A DNA stretch of 64,000 nucleotides from GWA2-66-18 sp964537395 (lineage in GTDB: Bacteria > Elusimicrobiota > Elusimicrobia > UBA1565 > UBA9628): assembly GCA_964537395.1 (NCBI GenBank), contig CAZIBN010000012.1:1-64000 (forward strand). The letters are read 5' to 3'. The position numbers were made by a program, and so were the translations under genes. Shown piece after piece: positions 22,707 to 32,364 of this stretch. Within the stretch, counting starts at the first letter, position 1. The number at the start of each line of letters is the position of its first letter. The notes beneath the pieces are model-generated. The model had not been told where the DNA came from and searched no databases. It worked only from the letters and a program-made list of their open reading frames with translations.

Positions 22707-23077
22707 CTCGCGGGAGAAGCCAGCGCCTTGGCGACCTTGCCGAGCAGGGCCGGGAAGCTCAAGGGCTTCAGGATATAGTCGTCGGCGCCGGCGGCGAAGG
22801 CTTCGTCGATCTCCTTCGTCACGCTCGAGCCCGTGCACATCAGGACCTTGAGGCCCTTCGTCTTCGGATTCTGGCGGATGAGCTGGACGATCTCGATGCC
22901 GGTCATGCCGGGCATGTTGCGGTCGACGATGGCGAGATCGATCGCTTTCTTCCTCAATATCTCGAAGGCCTCGACGCCGTTGGCGGCGAGCTCGAACTCG
23001 TGGCCCTGGGCCAGGAGCACTTCCTTGATGAGGTCCCGGATGGACTCTTCGTCGTCGACGATCAGGACGCGCGCCAT
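22703..23077 (-). CDS. Single-domain response regulator (CheY-like)
   Basis: 124 aa receiver domain only, without an output domain. Key residues are the acidic pair in VLIVDDEES, phospho-acceptor D52 (AIVDRNMPGM), the conserved Thr/Ser in MCTGSS and the lysine in DYILKPLS. The start at ATG 23077 is chosen because the receiver fold begins right there. It lies one base after the hybrid kinase stop, so it is probably its partner, taking phosphate from it or passing it on. It lacks DNA-binding sequence, so any output must be by protein contact. Confidence 0.92.
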   Translation of the reverse strand: MARVLIVDDEESIRDLIKEVLLAQGHEFELAANGVEAFEILRKKAIDLAIVDRNMPGMTGIEIVQLIRQNPKTKGLKVLMCTGSSVTKEIDEAFAAGADDYILKPLSFPALLGKVAKALASPAR

Positions 23078-23078
23078 C

Positions 23079-24617
23079 TCAGAGGGAGGGGACGCCGAGG
23101 AGCTGGAGCACCTTCGCGACGAAGGCCTTTTTCTCGAAGGGCTTGAGCATGACCTCGTTGGCACCGGCTTCCTTGGCGCGCGCGAGCGCGTCCGAGTAGC
23201 CGGTCAGCACCATCACCGGGGGGCGCTTCTCGGGAGGCAGGCGCTTGAGGCGCGCGAGCACCTCGAAGCCGTCCATGCCCGGCATCATGACGTCGAGGAT
23301 GACGAGGCTCGGCAGCTCCTCCTCGATGCGCTCGAGCGCCTCGAAGCCGGAGTGCGCGGTCGCGATCGACAGGTTGCGGCTGACGCTCGCGAGGAAAAGC
23401 ATGAGCACCTCGACGAGGTCGGGGTTGTCCTCGACGATGAGGATGCGCTTCTTGTGCACGGTCTCGGATCCGTCGACGATGGTCTCGGCGGCGTCCTTCT
23501 CGGCGACCGGAAGCTCGAGGCGGGCGGTGGTGCCGCGGCCGGAGCCCTCGCTCTCGATCCAGATGCGGCCGCCGATCGCCTCGACGATCTGCTTCGAGAG
23601 CGGGAGGCCGAGGCCGAGGCCCGGGTACTCGCGCGTCGGGCCCTGGTTCGCGGCGGAAAAAGTGTCGAAGATGTGGGGCAGGACCTCGGGCGGCACGCCC
23701 GGGCCGGCGTCGATGACGGACAGGCGCGCCTGATCCTTCTCCACGGTGACGACGACCTTCAGCGCGCCTTCCGGCGGGCTGAACTTGCAGGCATTGGAGA
23801 GCAGGTTGTCGATCACGTCGCCGAGCTTTTCCTCGTCGGCCATCACCCAGACTTCGTTCTGCGGATAGCCCGCCGTCAGCTTGAGCTTGCGGCGGCGGAT
23901 CTCGCGCCCGGCCCGCTCGAGCTGAGCCGCGACGAGCCGGCTGAGGTCGACGGGCTTGAGCAGGAGCTGCTTGCGGCCCTCGTTGACGTCGCGGATCCGG
24001 AGGATGTTGTTGAGGGTGGTCATGAGGCCTTCGGCGCGGTCGATGATCGAGCCGAGCGCCTTCTGCTGGGCATCGGAGAGCGGCCCGAGGCTGCCGTCCT
24101 TCATCGTGTTCGCGTAGCCGATGACGACCGTCAAAGGGGTGCGCAGCTCATGCGAGACGTTCGCGATGAACTCGTTCTTCATCTGGTTGACCTGGCGCAG
24201 CTCCATGTTCTGGTTGACCAGGTCGCGGATCTCGATGACTCGTCGCAAAAGCTGCCCCAGGTCCGTTTGACGAAGATCCTTCTGGGTGATGTAGTCCATC
24301 GCGCCTTTCTTCATGGCGGAGACGGCCACCTGCTCATTTCCGGCGGCGGTCGTCATCACGACGGCGGTCTTGGGGTGGTGCTGCCGTATCTTTTCGAGGA
24401 TATCGAGCCCGTTGGTGGGCGGAAGCAGATAGTCGAGAAAAACGAGGTCGAAAGGCGTGCCCTTGAGCTTATCGAGGGCTTCGTCGCCGTTGGCGGCGGT
24501 GGACACCTTAAGGCTCACCCCAGGGACCTTTTCCAGCTCGGCGCGAAGGATGGTGCGCGCGTCCGCCTCGTCGTCTACGACCAGGACGGAGAAGGTTGTC
24601 TCGGCAGTGGTTGCCAT
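23079..24617 (-). CDS. Hybrid sensor kinase: receiver, HisKA/HATPase, receiver
   Basis: 512 aa, no membrane helix, so cytosolic. An N-terminal receiver (D62 in VFLDYLLPP) is followed by a HisKA dimerisation helix with H156 (NVSHELRTPL). The HATPase domain has an N-box (DNLLSNACKFSP, N275), G1 (VIDAGPGVPP) and G2 (GLGLGLPLSKQI). A C-terminal receiver has D442 (ILDVMMPGMDG). The input is therefore itself phosphorylation through the first receiver, typical of phosphorelay hubs. ATG 24617 is preferred over ATG 24626 because TACAAT overlaps the upstream ATG and ends seven bases before the downstream one. Confidence 0.92.
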   Translation of the reverse strand: MATTAETTFSVLVVDDEADARTILRAELEKVPGVSLKVSTAANGDEALDKLKGTPFDLVFLDYLLPPTNGLDILEKIRQHHPKTAVVMTTAAGNEQVAVSAMKKGAMDYITQKDLRQTDLGQLLRRVIEIRDLVNQNMELRQVNQMKNEFIANVSHELRTPLTVVIGYANTMKDGSLGPLSDAQQKALGSIIDRAEGLMTTLNNILRIRDVNEGRKQLLLKPVDLSRLVAAQLERAGREIRRRKLKLTAGYPQNEVWVMADEEKLGDVIDNLLSNACKFSPPEGALKVVVTVEKDQARLSVIDAGPGVPPEVLPHIFDTFSAANQGPTREYPGLGLGLPLSKQIVEAIGGRIWIESEGSGRGTTARLELPVAEKDAAETIVDGSETVHKKRILIVEDNPDLVEVLMLFLASVSRNLSIATAHSGFEALERIEEELPSLVILDVMMPGMDGFEVLARLKRLPPEKRPPVMVLTGYSDALARAKEAGANEVMLKPFEKKAFVAKVLQLLGVPSL

Positions 24618-24624
24618 CGCCGGC

Positions 24625-24653
24625 ATTGTAGCAGACGAATCCCAAGCCGTCCA
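24625..24653 (-). promoter_or_regulatory. Promoter of the kinase-regulator-ddl-symporter operon
   Basis: On the minus strand, TGGACG (24653-24648), a 17-bp spacer and TACAAT (24630-24625) lie seven bases before ATG 24617. The transcript would start at or within a base or two of the start codon. Confidence 0.55.
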
Positions 24654-24676
24654 CCCCGCCGACTCGGCGCTGTAAC

Positions 24677-24843
24677 GGGGTGTGAGGCTCGGGACGGCCC
24701 GGCGGCGGATTCATGTCCTCCGGGGTCGGCGGGGATTGACCCCGCCTCCGGGGTCTGTCCGCGACGTATGAAGAACCCTTGTCGCGGCAGACCCAGGCCC
24801 CATCGGACATGAATCCGCCGCCGGGCCTCGGCAACCTCACCCC
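24677..24843 (-). other. T-shaped structured element, copy A (minus orientation)
   Basis: A perfect 22-bp outer stem (24697-24718 with 24805-24826) is extended by a shorter outer pairing (GGGGTGTGAGG 24677-24687 with CCTCACCCC 24835-24843). Inside are two hairpins. One has arms 24751-24765 and 24781-24794 with a one-base bulge and a 15-nt loop. The other has perfect 7-bp arms (24728-24734, 24740-24746) and a 5-nt loop. Read on the minus strand, the loops contain UCAU and UCAAU, exactly as in copy B at 24931-25054. No gene covers it. Confidence 0.8.
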
Positions 24844-24878
24844 ATTTCAGCGCTGGCGCGGTGTCGGGCTTGTGCCCT

Positions 24879-24915
24879 CGTTATCGCTTGGCGCGGGGGC
24901 AGCGGGGCGATAACG
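24879..24915. repeat. Central palindrome between the two structured elements
   Basis: CGTTATCGC (24879-24887) and GCGATAACG (24907-24915) form a perfect 9-bp inverted repeat with a 19-bp G-rich loop. Each outward-facing arm carries GATAAC, which could serve as a weak -10 in both directions toward copies A and B. That reading is speculative. Confidence 0.6.
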
Positions 24916-24930
24916 GTGACGCGACGGGTT

Positions 24931-25054
24931 AGGGGCGGGGGTATGGTGTCCGGAGGGGCGTGGGTCGCGCGACCAGAAATGCTCATGCGGTCGCGCAAGA
25001 CCCGAGCGCGGCTCAATGCCGCGCGTCCCCTCCGGACACCATACCCCCGCCCCT
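24931..25054 (+). other. T-shaped structured element, copy B (plus orientation)
   Basis: A perfect 28-bp outer stem (24931-24958 with 25027-25054) encloses two hairpins. Hairpin 1 pairs 24962-24974 with 24989-25003, has a two-base AA bulge and a 14-nt loop containing TCAT (24983-24986). Hairpin 2 has perfect 7-bp arms (25006-25012, 25018-25024) around the loop TCAAT (25013-25017). The order, stem lengths, bulge side and loop bases match the reverse complement of copy A while the stem bases differ by compensating changes. It ends 37 bp before the hpt -35 box. Confidence 0.8.
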
Positions 25055-25090
25055 CCCCGCATCGGCGTTCCCCGTTGTCGTCACGCTTCC

Positions 25091-25120
25091 TTGATAAGGC
25101 GCCGACCTAAAAGGTAAAAT
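25091..25120 (+). promoter_or_regulatory. Promoter of the hpt-ftsH-folP-glmM-pdxJ run
   Basis: TTGATA (25091-25096), an 18-bp spacer and TAAAAT (25115-25120) are followed by eight bases to the ATG at 25129. The start site would be at or one to two bases before the ATG, so the mRNA is leaderless or nearly so. Confidence 0.65.
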
Positions 25121-25128
25121 GCACGTTC

Positions 25129-25674
25129 ATGGCCACCCAAACCGCGATGCATCCCGCTTTGAGCAGGATTTTGCTCGATGAAGCGACGCTGTCAGCCCGG
25201 ATCAAGGAACTGGGGGCGCAGATCACGCGCGATTACGCCGGCAAGCGTCTGGTGGTGGTGGGAGTTTTGAAGGGCAGCGTCATCTTTTTAGCCGATCTTC
25301 TGCGCGCGATCGGCCCTGAGGTGGACGTCGAGACCGACTTTGTCGCCGTCTCGTCCTACGCCGGCACGGCCTCGACCGGGGCGATCCGGACCTTGCTCGA
25401 CCTGCGCCAGAGCCCCGAAGGCAAGGACCTGCTCCTCATCGAGGACATCGTGGACACCGGCCTGACCTTGACCGCCCTGACCGAGACTTTGCGGGCGCAC
25501 CGGCCGAAGTCGCTCGAGGTGTGCACCTTGCTCGACAAGACCGAGTGCCGGAAGGTCCCCTTTACGCCGAAATACGTGGGATTCAAGATCCCGAATGAGT
25601 TCGTCGTGGGCTTCGGCCTGGATTATGATGAACGCTATCGGCAATTGCCTTGCGTGGGAGTGTTGAAGATCTAA
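25129..25674 (+). CDS. hpt: Hypoxanthine phosphoribosyltransferase
   Basis: 181 aa, normal length for the type I PRTase family. It salvages hypoxanthine or guanine with PRPP to IMP or GMP in the cytoplasm. The flexible N-terminal part holds VVGVLKGSVIFLADLLRAI. The PRPP loop is LLLIEDIVDTGLTLTAL with the acidic pair E-D and the TGLT turn. The hood and C-terminal part has KYVGFKIPNEFVVGFGLDYDERYRQLP, where the base-stacking aromatic and conserved GxxLDY are visible. It is first in a six-gene run; hpt directly upstream of ftsH is a common bacterial arrangement, which supports both calls. Confidence 0.95.
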   Translation: MATQTAMHPALSRILLDEATLSARIKELGAQITRDYAGKRLVVVGVLKGSVIFLADLLRAIGPEVDVETDFVAVSSYAGTASTGAIRTLLDLRQSPEGKDLLLIEDIVDTGLTLTALTETLRAHRPKSLEVCTLLDKTECRKVPFTPKYVGFKIPNEFVVGFGLDYDERYRQLPCVGVLKI

Positions 25675-25676
25675 CG

Positions 25677-27482
<1,806 letters not shown>

Positions 27483-27498
27483 TCGAGTGAATCCCGTC

Positions 27499-28338
27499 AT
27501 GACCGCCCCGATCGTCTCCGGCGAAATCGCGAAGCGATTTCAGAAGCCGCTCATCATGGGTGTCGTGAACTGTACCCCGGATTCATTCCACGCGGAGAGC
27601 CGCGCAAGCACGAGCGCTCTTGCCGTTGAACGCGCCTTGAAGCTGGTGGAAGAGGGCGCGGATATATTGGACATCGGCGGGGAATCGACCCGTCCGGGCT
27701 CCGATCCCGTTGCCGTGGAGATCGAGCGTGTGCGCGTGATCCCCGTCATCAGGGCGTTGGCGAAGCAGGTCAAGGTCCAGATCTCGATCGACACGACGAA
27801 GGCCGCGATAGCGGCCGAGGCGTTAGATTGCGGCGCCACGATCGTTAATGATATTTCCGCGCTGCGCGACGACAAGGGCATGCTCGAGGTCGCGCTGCGC
27901 GCAGAGCGAGTGATTTTGATGCACATGTTGGGTTCTTCGCCCAAAACCATGCAGGCCAACCCGACCTACAAGGATTGTTTCTCCGAGGTCTCCTCCTTCC
28001 TGCAAGGTCGCCTCCAGTCGTTCATCGCGGCCGGAGGCCGCGCCGATCGTGTGTGGGTGGACCCGGGAATCGGTTTTGGTAAAAATTTGGCCGACAATTT
28101 ATCGTTGATCCGCCGCGCCGGCGAGCTCTCCTCCATCGCCCCCGTTCTGTTAGGCGTCTCCCGCAAATCCATGTTCGGAAAGATCTTGAACGACAACGGA
28201 TCGGGGGATCGTCTCGCGGCGTCCCTCGCCGTGGCCGCTTACGCGAGCCTGTCCGGCATATCCGTGCTGCGCGTCCACGACGTTCTTGAGACCCGTCGCG
28301 TCACCGAGACCCTGCGCGCCGTCATGGTGCCTGAATGA
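27499..28338 (+). CDS. folP: Dihydropteroate synthase
   Basis: 279 aa TIM-barrel enzyme joining pABA to the pterin pyrophosphate in folate synthesis. Visible signatures are GVVNCTPDSF (phosphate and pterin site), DIGGESTRPGSDPV, SIDTTKAAIAAEAL, IVNDISALRD, WVDPGIGFGKNLADNL and LLGVSRKSMFG. A GTG at 27487 gives four extra residues and lies closer to the ftsH stop; ATG 27499 fits the family start better. The stop overlaps the glmM ATG as ATGA, a coupling pair (folP-glmM) found in many bacteria. Confidence 0.95.
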   Translation: MTAPIVSGEIAKRFQKPLIMGVVNCTPDSFHAESRASTSALAVERALKLVEEGADILDIGGESTRPGSDPVAVEIERVRVIPVIRALAKQVKVQISIDTTKAAIAAEALDCGATIVNDISALRDDKGMLEVALRAERVILMHMLGSSPKTMQANPTYKDCFSEVSSFLQGRLQSFIAAGGRADRVWVDPGIGFGKNLADNLSLIRRAGELSSIAPVLLGVSRKSMFGKILNDNGSGDRLAASLAVAAYASLSGISVLRVHDVLETRRVTETLRAVMVPE

Positions 28339-29714
28339 GCGGACACCTGTTCGGCACCGACGGAGTGCGCGGCATCCCCGGCGAGGGCGCCCTCACGCCC
28401 GAAGCCGTGCGTTCCCTCGCTTATCACTCGGCCCGCGTGCTTCTCGAGCGCCAGGGCGTCAAAGTGAACGGCCACGCCCCGCTCATCGCCGTCGGCCGAG
28501 ACACTCGCGGCTCCGGGCCGGCCTTGCTTCGCGCCCTGCTCTCCGGCTTCTCCGCCGCCGGCGTGCGCGTCGTGGATCTTGGCGTCATACCGACTCCGGC
28601 GGTCTCATACCTGGCGCCCCGGCTCGGCTGCTTCGCTGGCGTCGTTCTTTCGGCGAGCCATAACCCGGCGGAATACAACGGCATCAAGTTTTTCGACGGC
28701 GCCGGCTTCAAGATGGCCCCGGCGCTCGAGCTCGAGGTCGAGCGGCGCGTCAACGCCGGCGGCGTCGTGCCGCCGGCCCTGCCTCGTCCCGCGCTGCCCG
28801 CCGCCGACCGCGGCGCTCTCTATGCGGATTTTCTCAAGAGCTCCTTCCCGGCGATGCTGGATCTCGACGGCGTGCGGATCGTCGTGGACTGCGCCAACGG
28901 CGCGGCCGCGGCGTTCGCGCCGAAGCTCCTCGCCGACCTCGGCGCCGAGGTCTTCGCGATCGGCGTGAAGCCCGACGGCCGGAACATCAACGCGGGCTGC
29001 GGCGCGACCGACACCGAGGCGATGTGCCGCGAGGTGAAGCGCCGCCGCGCGCATGTGGGGCTCGCCCTCGACGGCGACGCCGACCGCGCCTTGATCTGCG
29101 ACGAGCATGGCAAGCTTCTCGACGGCGACGCGTTGATCGCGGCCGCGGCCGCGCGCCTGCTTAAGCGCGGCGGGCTCAAGGGCGGCAAGGTCGCCGTCAC
29201 CGTGATGTCGAATTACGGTCTTTTGTCTTATTTGCGCGGTCTTGGCGTCGAAGCAGTCACGACCCCGGTCGGCGATCGCTACGTGACGGAGGCGATCGAA
29301 AAGGAAGGCCTGAGCCTCGGTGGGGAGAACTCCGGGCACCTCGTGTTCCGCGATTTCGCGCCGACCGGCGACGGCCTTCTGACCGGCCTGCAGACCCTCG
29401 CCGCGTGGCGCGAGTCCGGCAAGCCGATGAGCGCGCTCGGCCGCCTGTATAAGTCCACGCCCCAGACCTTGAAAGCCCTCCATGTGAAGGGCAAGCCGCC
29501 GATCGCGATGATGGCGCGCACCACGGCCGAGATCGCGGCGGCCTCCAAGCGCCTCTCGGGGCGCGGCCGCGTGTTCGTGCGCTACTCGGGCACCGAGCCG
29601 GTGCTGAGGATCTTGGTGGAAGGGCCCGTGGTCGCGGAAAACCACAAGCTCGCAGATTCGATCGCGAAGATTTATCTGACGGAGACTGGAGCCGGAGAGG
29701 AGAAACACCGATGA
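28335..29714 (+). CDS. glmM: Phosphoglucosamine mutase
   Basis: 459 aa alpha-D-phosphohexomutase converting GlcN-6-P to GlcN-1-P for UDP-GlcNAc. It starts MSGHLFGTDGVRGIPGEG as expected. The catalytic phosphoserine loop is VVLSASHNPAEYNGIKFF, the metal loop DGDADR is in LALDGDADRALI, the sugar-binding loop is GGENSGHLVF, and the phosphate-binding loop SGTEPVLRILVEG is near the end. With glmS about 0.8 kb downstream and glmU at 44969, the window holds the full GlcNAc activation path. The 3' end overlaps pdxJ by four bases. Confidence 0.96.
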   Translation: MSGHLFGTDGVRGIPGEGALTPEAVRSLAYHSARVLLERQGVKVNGHAPLIAVGRDTRGSGPALLRALLSGFSAAGVRVVDLGVIPTPAVSYLAPRLGCFAGVVLSASHNPAEYNGIKFFDGAGFKMAPALELEVERRVNAGGVVPPALPRPALPAADRGALYADFLKSSFPAMLDLDGVRIVVDCANGAAAAFAPKLLADLGAEVFAIGVKPDGRNINAGCGATDTEAMCREVKRRRAHVGLALDGDADRALICDEHGKLLDGDALIAAAAARLLKRGGLKGGKVAVTVMSNYGLLSYLRGLGVEAVTTPVGDRYVTEAIEKEGLSLGGENSGHLVFRDFAPTGDGLLTGLQTLAAWRESGKPMSALGRLYKSTPQTLKALHVKGKPPIAMMARTTAEIAAASKRLSGRGRVFVRYSGTEPVLRILVEGPVVAENHKLADSIAKIYLTETGAGEEKHR

Positions 29715-30436
29715 AGACGGATCATAAGCTGAAGCTGGGCGTGAACATCGACCACATCGCGACGCTGCGCCAGGCGCGCCTCGATATCGATCCCGACACC
29801 GTGCAGGCCGCGCAGGTCGCCCGCCAGTCCGGCGCCGATCTCATCGTCTGCCACCTCCGCCGCGACCGCCGCCACATGCAGGACGCGGACATCATGAAGC
29901 TGTGCCGCCTCAAGGGCGAGACGCACGTCGAGGTCAGCGACGACGCCAAGATGATCTCCGCGGTGCTCAAGGCCCGCCCGACCTCGGTCTGCCTTGTGCC
30001 CGAGCGCCCCGGCGAGGTCTCGACCGAAGGCGGCCTCGATCTCGTCCGCAACGGCAAGAGCCTCGCGAAGACCGTCGCCCGCCTTAAAAAGGCCGGCGTC
30101 GAGGTCAGCCTGTTCGTGGCGCCCGAGGCGCCCGCCGTCCGCGCCGCGCGCAACATCGGCGCCGACATCATCGAGCTCGACACCAGCGACTACGCGAAGG
30201 CGCACAGCAAGCCCAAGCAGAAGCTCGAGCTCGAGCGCCTCGAGCTCGCCGCGTACATGTCCTGGGAGATGGGCATCGTCGTCCACGCGGGACACGGCCT
30301 CGACTACCACAACGTCGCACCCGTCGCGCGCATCCCGCACATGTCCGTGCTCAACATCGGCTTCTCGATCATCGCCCGCTCCGTGTTCGTGGGCCTGAAG
30401 AGCGCCGTCTCCGAGATGCGCCGGGCCATCGACTAA
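29711..30436 (+). CDS. pdxJ: Pyridoxine 5'-phosphate synthase
   Basis: 241 aa TIM barrel making pyridoxine phosphate from DXP and 1-amino-acetone-3-phosphate, the DXP-dependent vitamin B6 route. It begins LKLGVNIDHIATLRQAR as in the family. The active-site strand reads VCHLRRDRRHMQ where most members have HLREDRRHI, a Glu to Arg change that keeps the catalytic His. The other catalytic acid is in THVEVSDD and the C-terminal His is in VHAGHGLDYHNV. The strong Shine-Dalgarno GGAGAGGAG sits before ATG 29711, which overlaps the glmM stop. Confidence 0.94.
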   Translation: MKTDHKLKLGVNIDHIATLRQARLDIDPDTVQAAQVARQSGADLIVCHLRRDRRHMQDADIMKLCRLKGETHVEVSDDAKMISAVLKARPTSVCLVPERPGEVSTEGGLDLVRNGKSLAKTVARLKKAGVEVSLFVAPEAPAVRAARNIGADIIELDTSDYAKAHSKPKQKLELERLELAAYMSWEMGIVVHAGHGLDYHNVAPVARIPHMSVLNIGFSIIARSVFVGLKSAVSEMRRAID

Positions 30437-30466
30437 ATGCTACTAGGATTTCCTCTACGGCATTTG

Positions 30467-30490
30467 TGCCGGGCCCGAAGGGTCCCGGCC
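30467..30490 (+). other. GC-rich hairpin just upstream of glmS
   Basis: GCCGGGCCC, a short GAA loop and GGGTCCCGGC form a stem of nine to ten pairs with one bulge, ending five bases before the glmS ATG. It occupies the place of a ribosome binding site. It has no U-tract, so it is not a classical terminator, and at under 60 nt the intergenic region is too short for a glmS ribozyme. Confidence 0.5.
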
Positions 30491-30495
30491 TAAGT

Positions 30496-32364
30496 ATGTG
30501 CGGCATCGTCGGCTACGTCGGGCCTAAGCAAGCCGTTCCCCTGCTCATGGAGGGCCTCAAGCGCCTCGAGTACCGGGGCTACGACTCCTCGGGCCTGGCG
30601 TCCATCGTGGACGGCGTCATCGAGCGGCGCCGCGCGCAGGGCAAGCTGACGAACCTTGAGAAGGTCATCGCGGCGAGCCCTCTTGCGGGCGCGACGGCCC
30701 TTGGCCACACGCGCTGGGCGACGCACGGCAAGCCGAGCGAGGCCAACTCGCATCCGCACACCGACCCGACCGGGACCGTCGCGGTCATCCACAACGGCAT
30801 CATCGAGAACTATCTCGAGCTCAAGGACCGCATGGTCGCGGCCGGCGCCAAGTTCGAGAGCGAGACCGACACCGAGGTTCTCGCGCATCTCGTCGCCGAG
30901 AAGCTCGCGAAGCTCCAGCCGCCGGGCTCCGCGCCGAAGGGCGATTTGAACGAGCCGCTGCTGTTCGAGGCCGTGCGCCTCGCTCTCGGGGACGTGCGCG
31001 GCGCCTACGCCGTCGCCGTGCTCTGGTCCAAGGCTCCCGGCGTGATCGTCGCCGCGAAGACCGCCTCGCCGCTGATCATCGGCCTCGGCGACGGGGAGAC
31101 CTTCCTCGGCTCCGACGTGCCCGCCTTTCTTGCCTATACGCGCAAGGCCGTGTTCCTCGAGGACGGCGAGATGGCGGTTCTCAAGAAGGACGGAGCGACC
31201 TTCTTCAATCTGTCCGGCAAGCGCATCGAGAAGACTCCGATCAATATCACCTGGGACCGCACGATGGCGGAGAAGTCCGGCTATCGCCACTTCATGCTCA
31301 AGGAGATCCACGACCAGCCGATGTCCTGCGAGGACACGATGCGCGGGCGCCTGTTCCCGCTCAAGGGCGTGCTCGAGCGCGACTGCGGCATGAACGCGGA
31401 CATACTCAAGAATATCCGTTCCGTCCAGATGATCGCCTGCGGCACGGCATATCACTCCTGCCTCGTCGGCCAATATTGGTTCGAGACCTTGATCGGCGTT
31501 CCGACGCGCGTCGAAACCGCTTCCGAGTTCCGCTACCGCGAGACGACGGTCGGGCCTGAAGACCTCGTCATCGCCGTCTCCCAGTCCGGCGAGACCGCCG
31601 ATACCTTGGCCGCCGTTAAGATCGCGAAAGAAAGGGGCGCGAAGGTCCTCGCGATCTGCAACACGGTCGGCTCGGCGCTCACGCGCGCGGCCGATTGGAC
31701 CTTGTACACGCATTGCGGCCCCGAGCTCGGCGTCGCGTCCACGAAGGCCTTCATCGGCCAGCTCACTTCGCTCGCCGTCGTGACGCTTCATGCCGCCATC
31801 GGCCGCGGCACGATGACCGAGGCACAGGGCCGCGCCTTCGTCGAAGACCTCGTCAAGGTTCCGGGCTGGATCCGCGCCGCGATCAAGCTCGACGCGCAGA
31901 TACTTGCCGTTGCGAAGAAGTTCGCCAAGTCCGAGCATTTTCTTTTTATCGGCCGTTATGTGAATTACCCCATCGCCCTCGAAGCCGCGCTGAAGCTGAA
32001 AGAAATATCGTACATCCACGCCGAAGGCTACCCCGCCGGCGAGCTCAAGCACGGCCCGATCGCGCTGATCGACACCGAGATGCCCGTCGTCGTGATCGCG
32101 ACCCAGTCGCGCGTGCTCGAGAAGACCATGTCGTCTCTCGAGGAAGTGAAGGCTCGCGGCGCACGGCTGATCGTGCTCGCCACCGAGGGCGTCGGGGATT
32201 TCAAGGACTGCGAGGCCGTCCTGCGCCTGCCGCCGGTCCCCGAGATCCTGTCGCCGATCGTGAACATCATCCCGCTCCAGCTGCTGGCGTACCATGTGGC
32301 GGACCTTCGAGGTTGCGATGTCGATCAACCCCGCAATCTGGCGAAAAGCGTCACGGTTGAGTAG
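30496..32364 (+). CDS. glmS: Glutamine--fructose-6-phosphate aminotransferase
   Basis: 622 aa, making GlcN-6-P from Fru-6-P and glutamine. The start at ATG 30496 is fixed by the catalytic cysteine, which must be residue 2 (MCGIVGYVG). The N-terminal glutaminase domain (1-~240) shows the RGYDSSG, HTRWATHG and NGIIENY motifs. Two SIS domains follow (VQMIACGTAYHSCLVGQYWFE; SQSGETADT; the second around 470-600). The ending DQPRNLAKSVTVE is the conserved C-terminal tail. A GC-rich hairpin sits in the 59-bp gap after pdxJ. The downstream small membrane protein overlaps its 3' end. Confidence 0.96.
   Translation: MCGIVGYVGPKQAVPLLMEGLKRLEYRGYDSSGLASIVDGVIERRRAQGKLTNLEKVIAASPLAGATALGHTRWATHGKPSEANSHPHTDPTGTVAVIHNGIIENYLELKDRMVAAGAKFESETDTEVLAHLVAEKLAKLQPPGSAPKGDLNEPLLFEAVRLALGDVRGAYAVAVLWSKAPGVIVAAKTASPLIIGLGDGETFLGSDVPAFLAYTRKAVFLEDGEMAVLKKDGATFFNLSGKRIEKTPINITWDRTMAEKSGYRHFMLKEIHDQPMSCEDTMRGRLFPLKGVLERDCGMNADILKNIRSVQMIACGTAYHSCLVGQYWFETLIGVPTRVETASEFRYRETTVGPEDLVIAVSQSGETADTLAAVKIAKERGAKVLAICNTVGSALTRAADWTLYTHCGPELGVASTKAFIGQLTSLAVVTLHAAIGRGTMTEAQGRAFVEDLVKVPGWIRAAIKLDAQILAVAKKFAKSEHFLFIGRYVNYPIALEAALKLKEISYIHAEGYPAGELKHGPIALIDTEMPVVVIATQSRVLEKTMSSLEEVKARGARLIVLATEGVGDFKDCEAVLRLPPVPEILSPIVNIIPLQLLAYHVADLRGCDVDQPRNLAKSVTVE

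Noticed and set aside
24931..25054. tRNA or tmRNA gene, because loops contain UCAU and UCAAU
   Set aside because: The outer stem is 28 bp and there is no D-arm, acceptor end or normal T-loop; it does not fold as a cloverleaf of tRNA size.
24847..25062. Small minus-strand frame across copy B reading RGIEPRSG
   Set aside because: It consists of palindrome arms read as codons and has no homologue-like features.
30437..30495. glmS ribozyme upstream of glmS
   Set aside because: The gap is only 59 bp, far shorter than the ribozyme, and its conserved core is absent.
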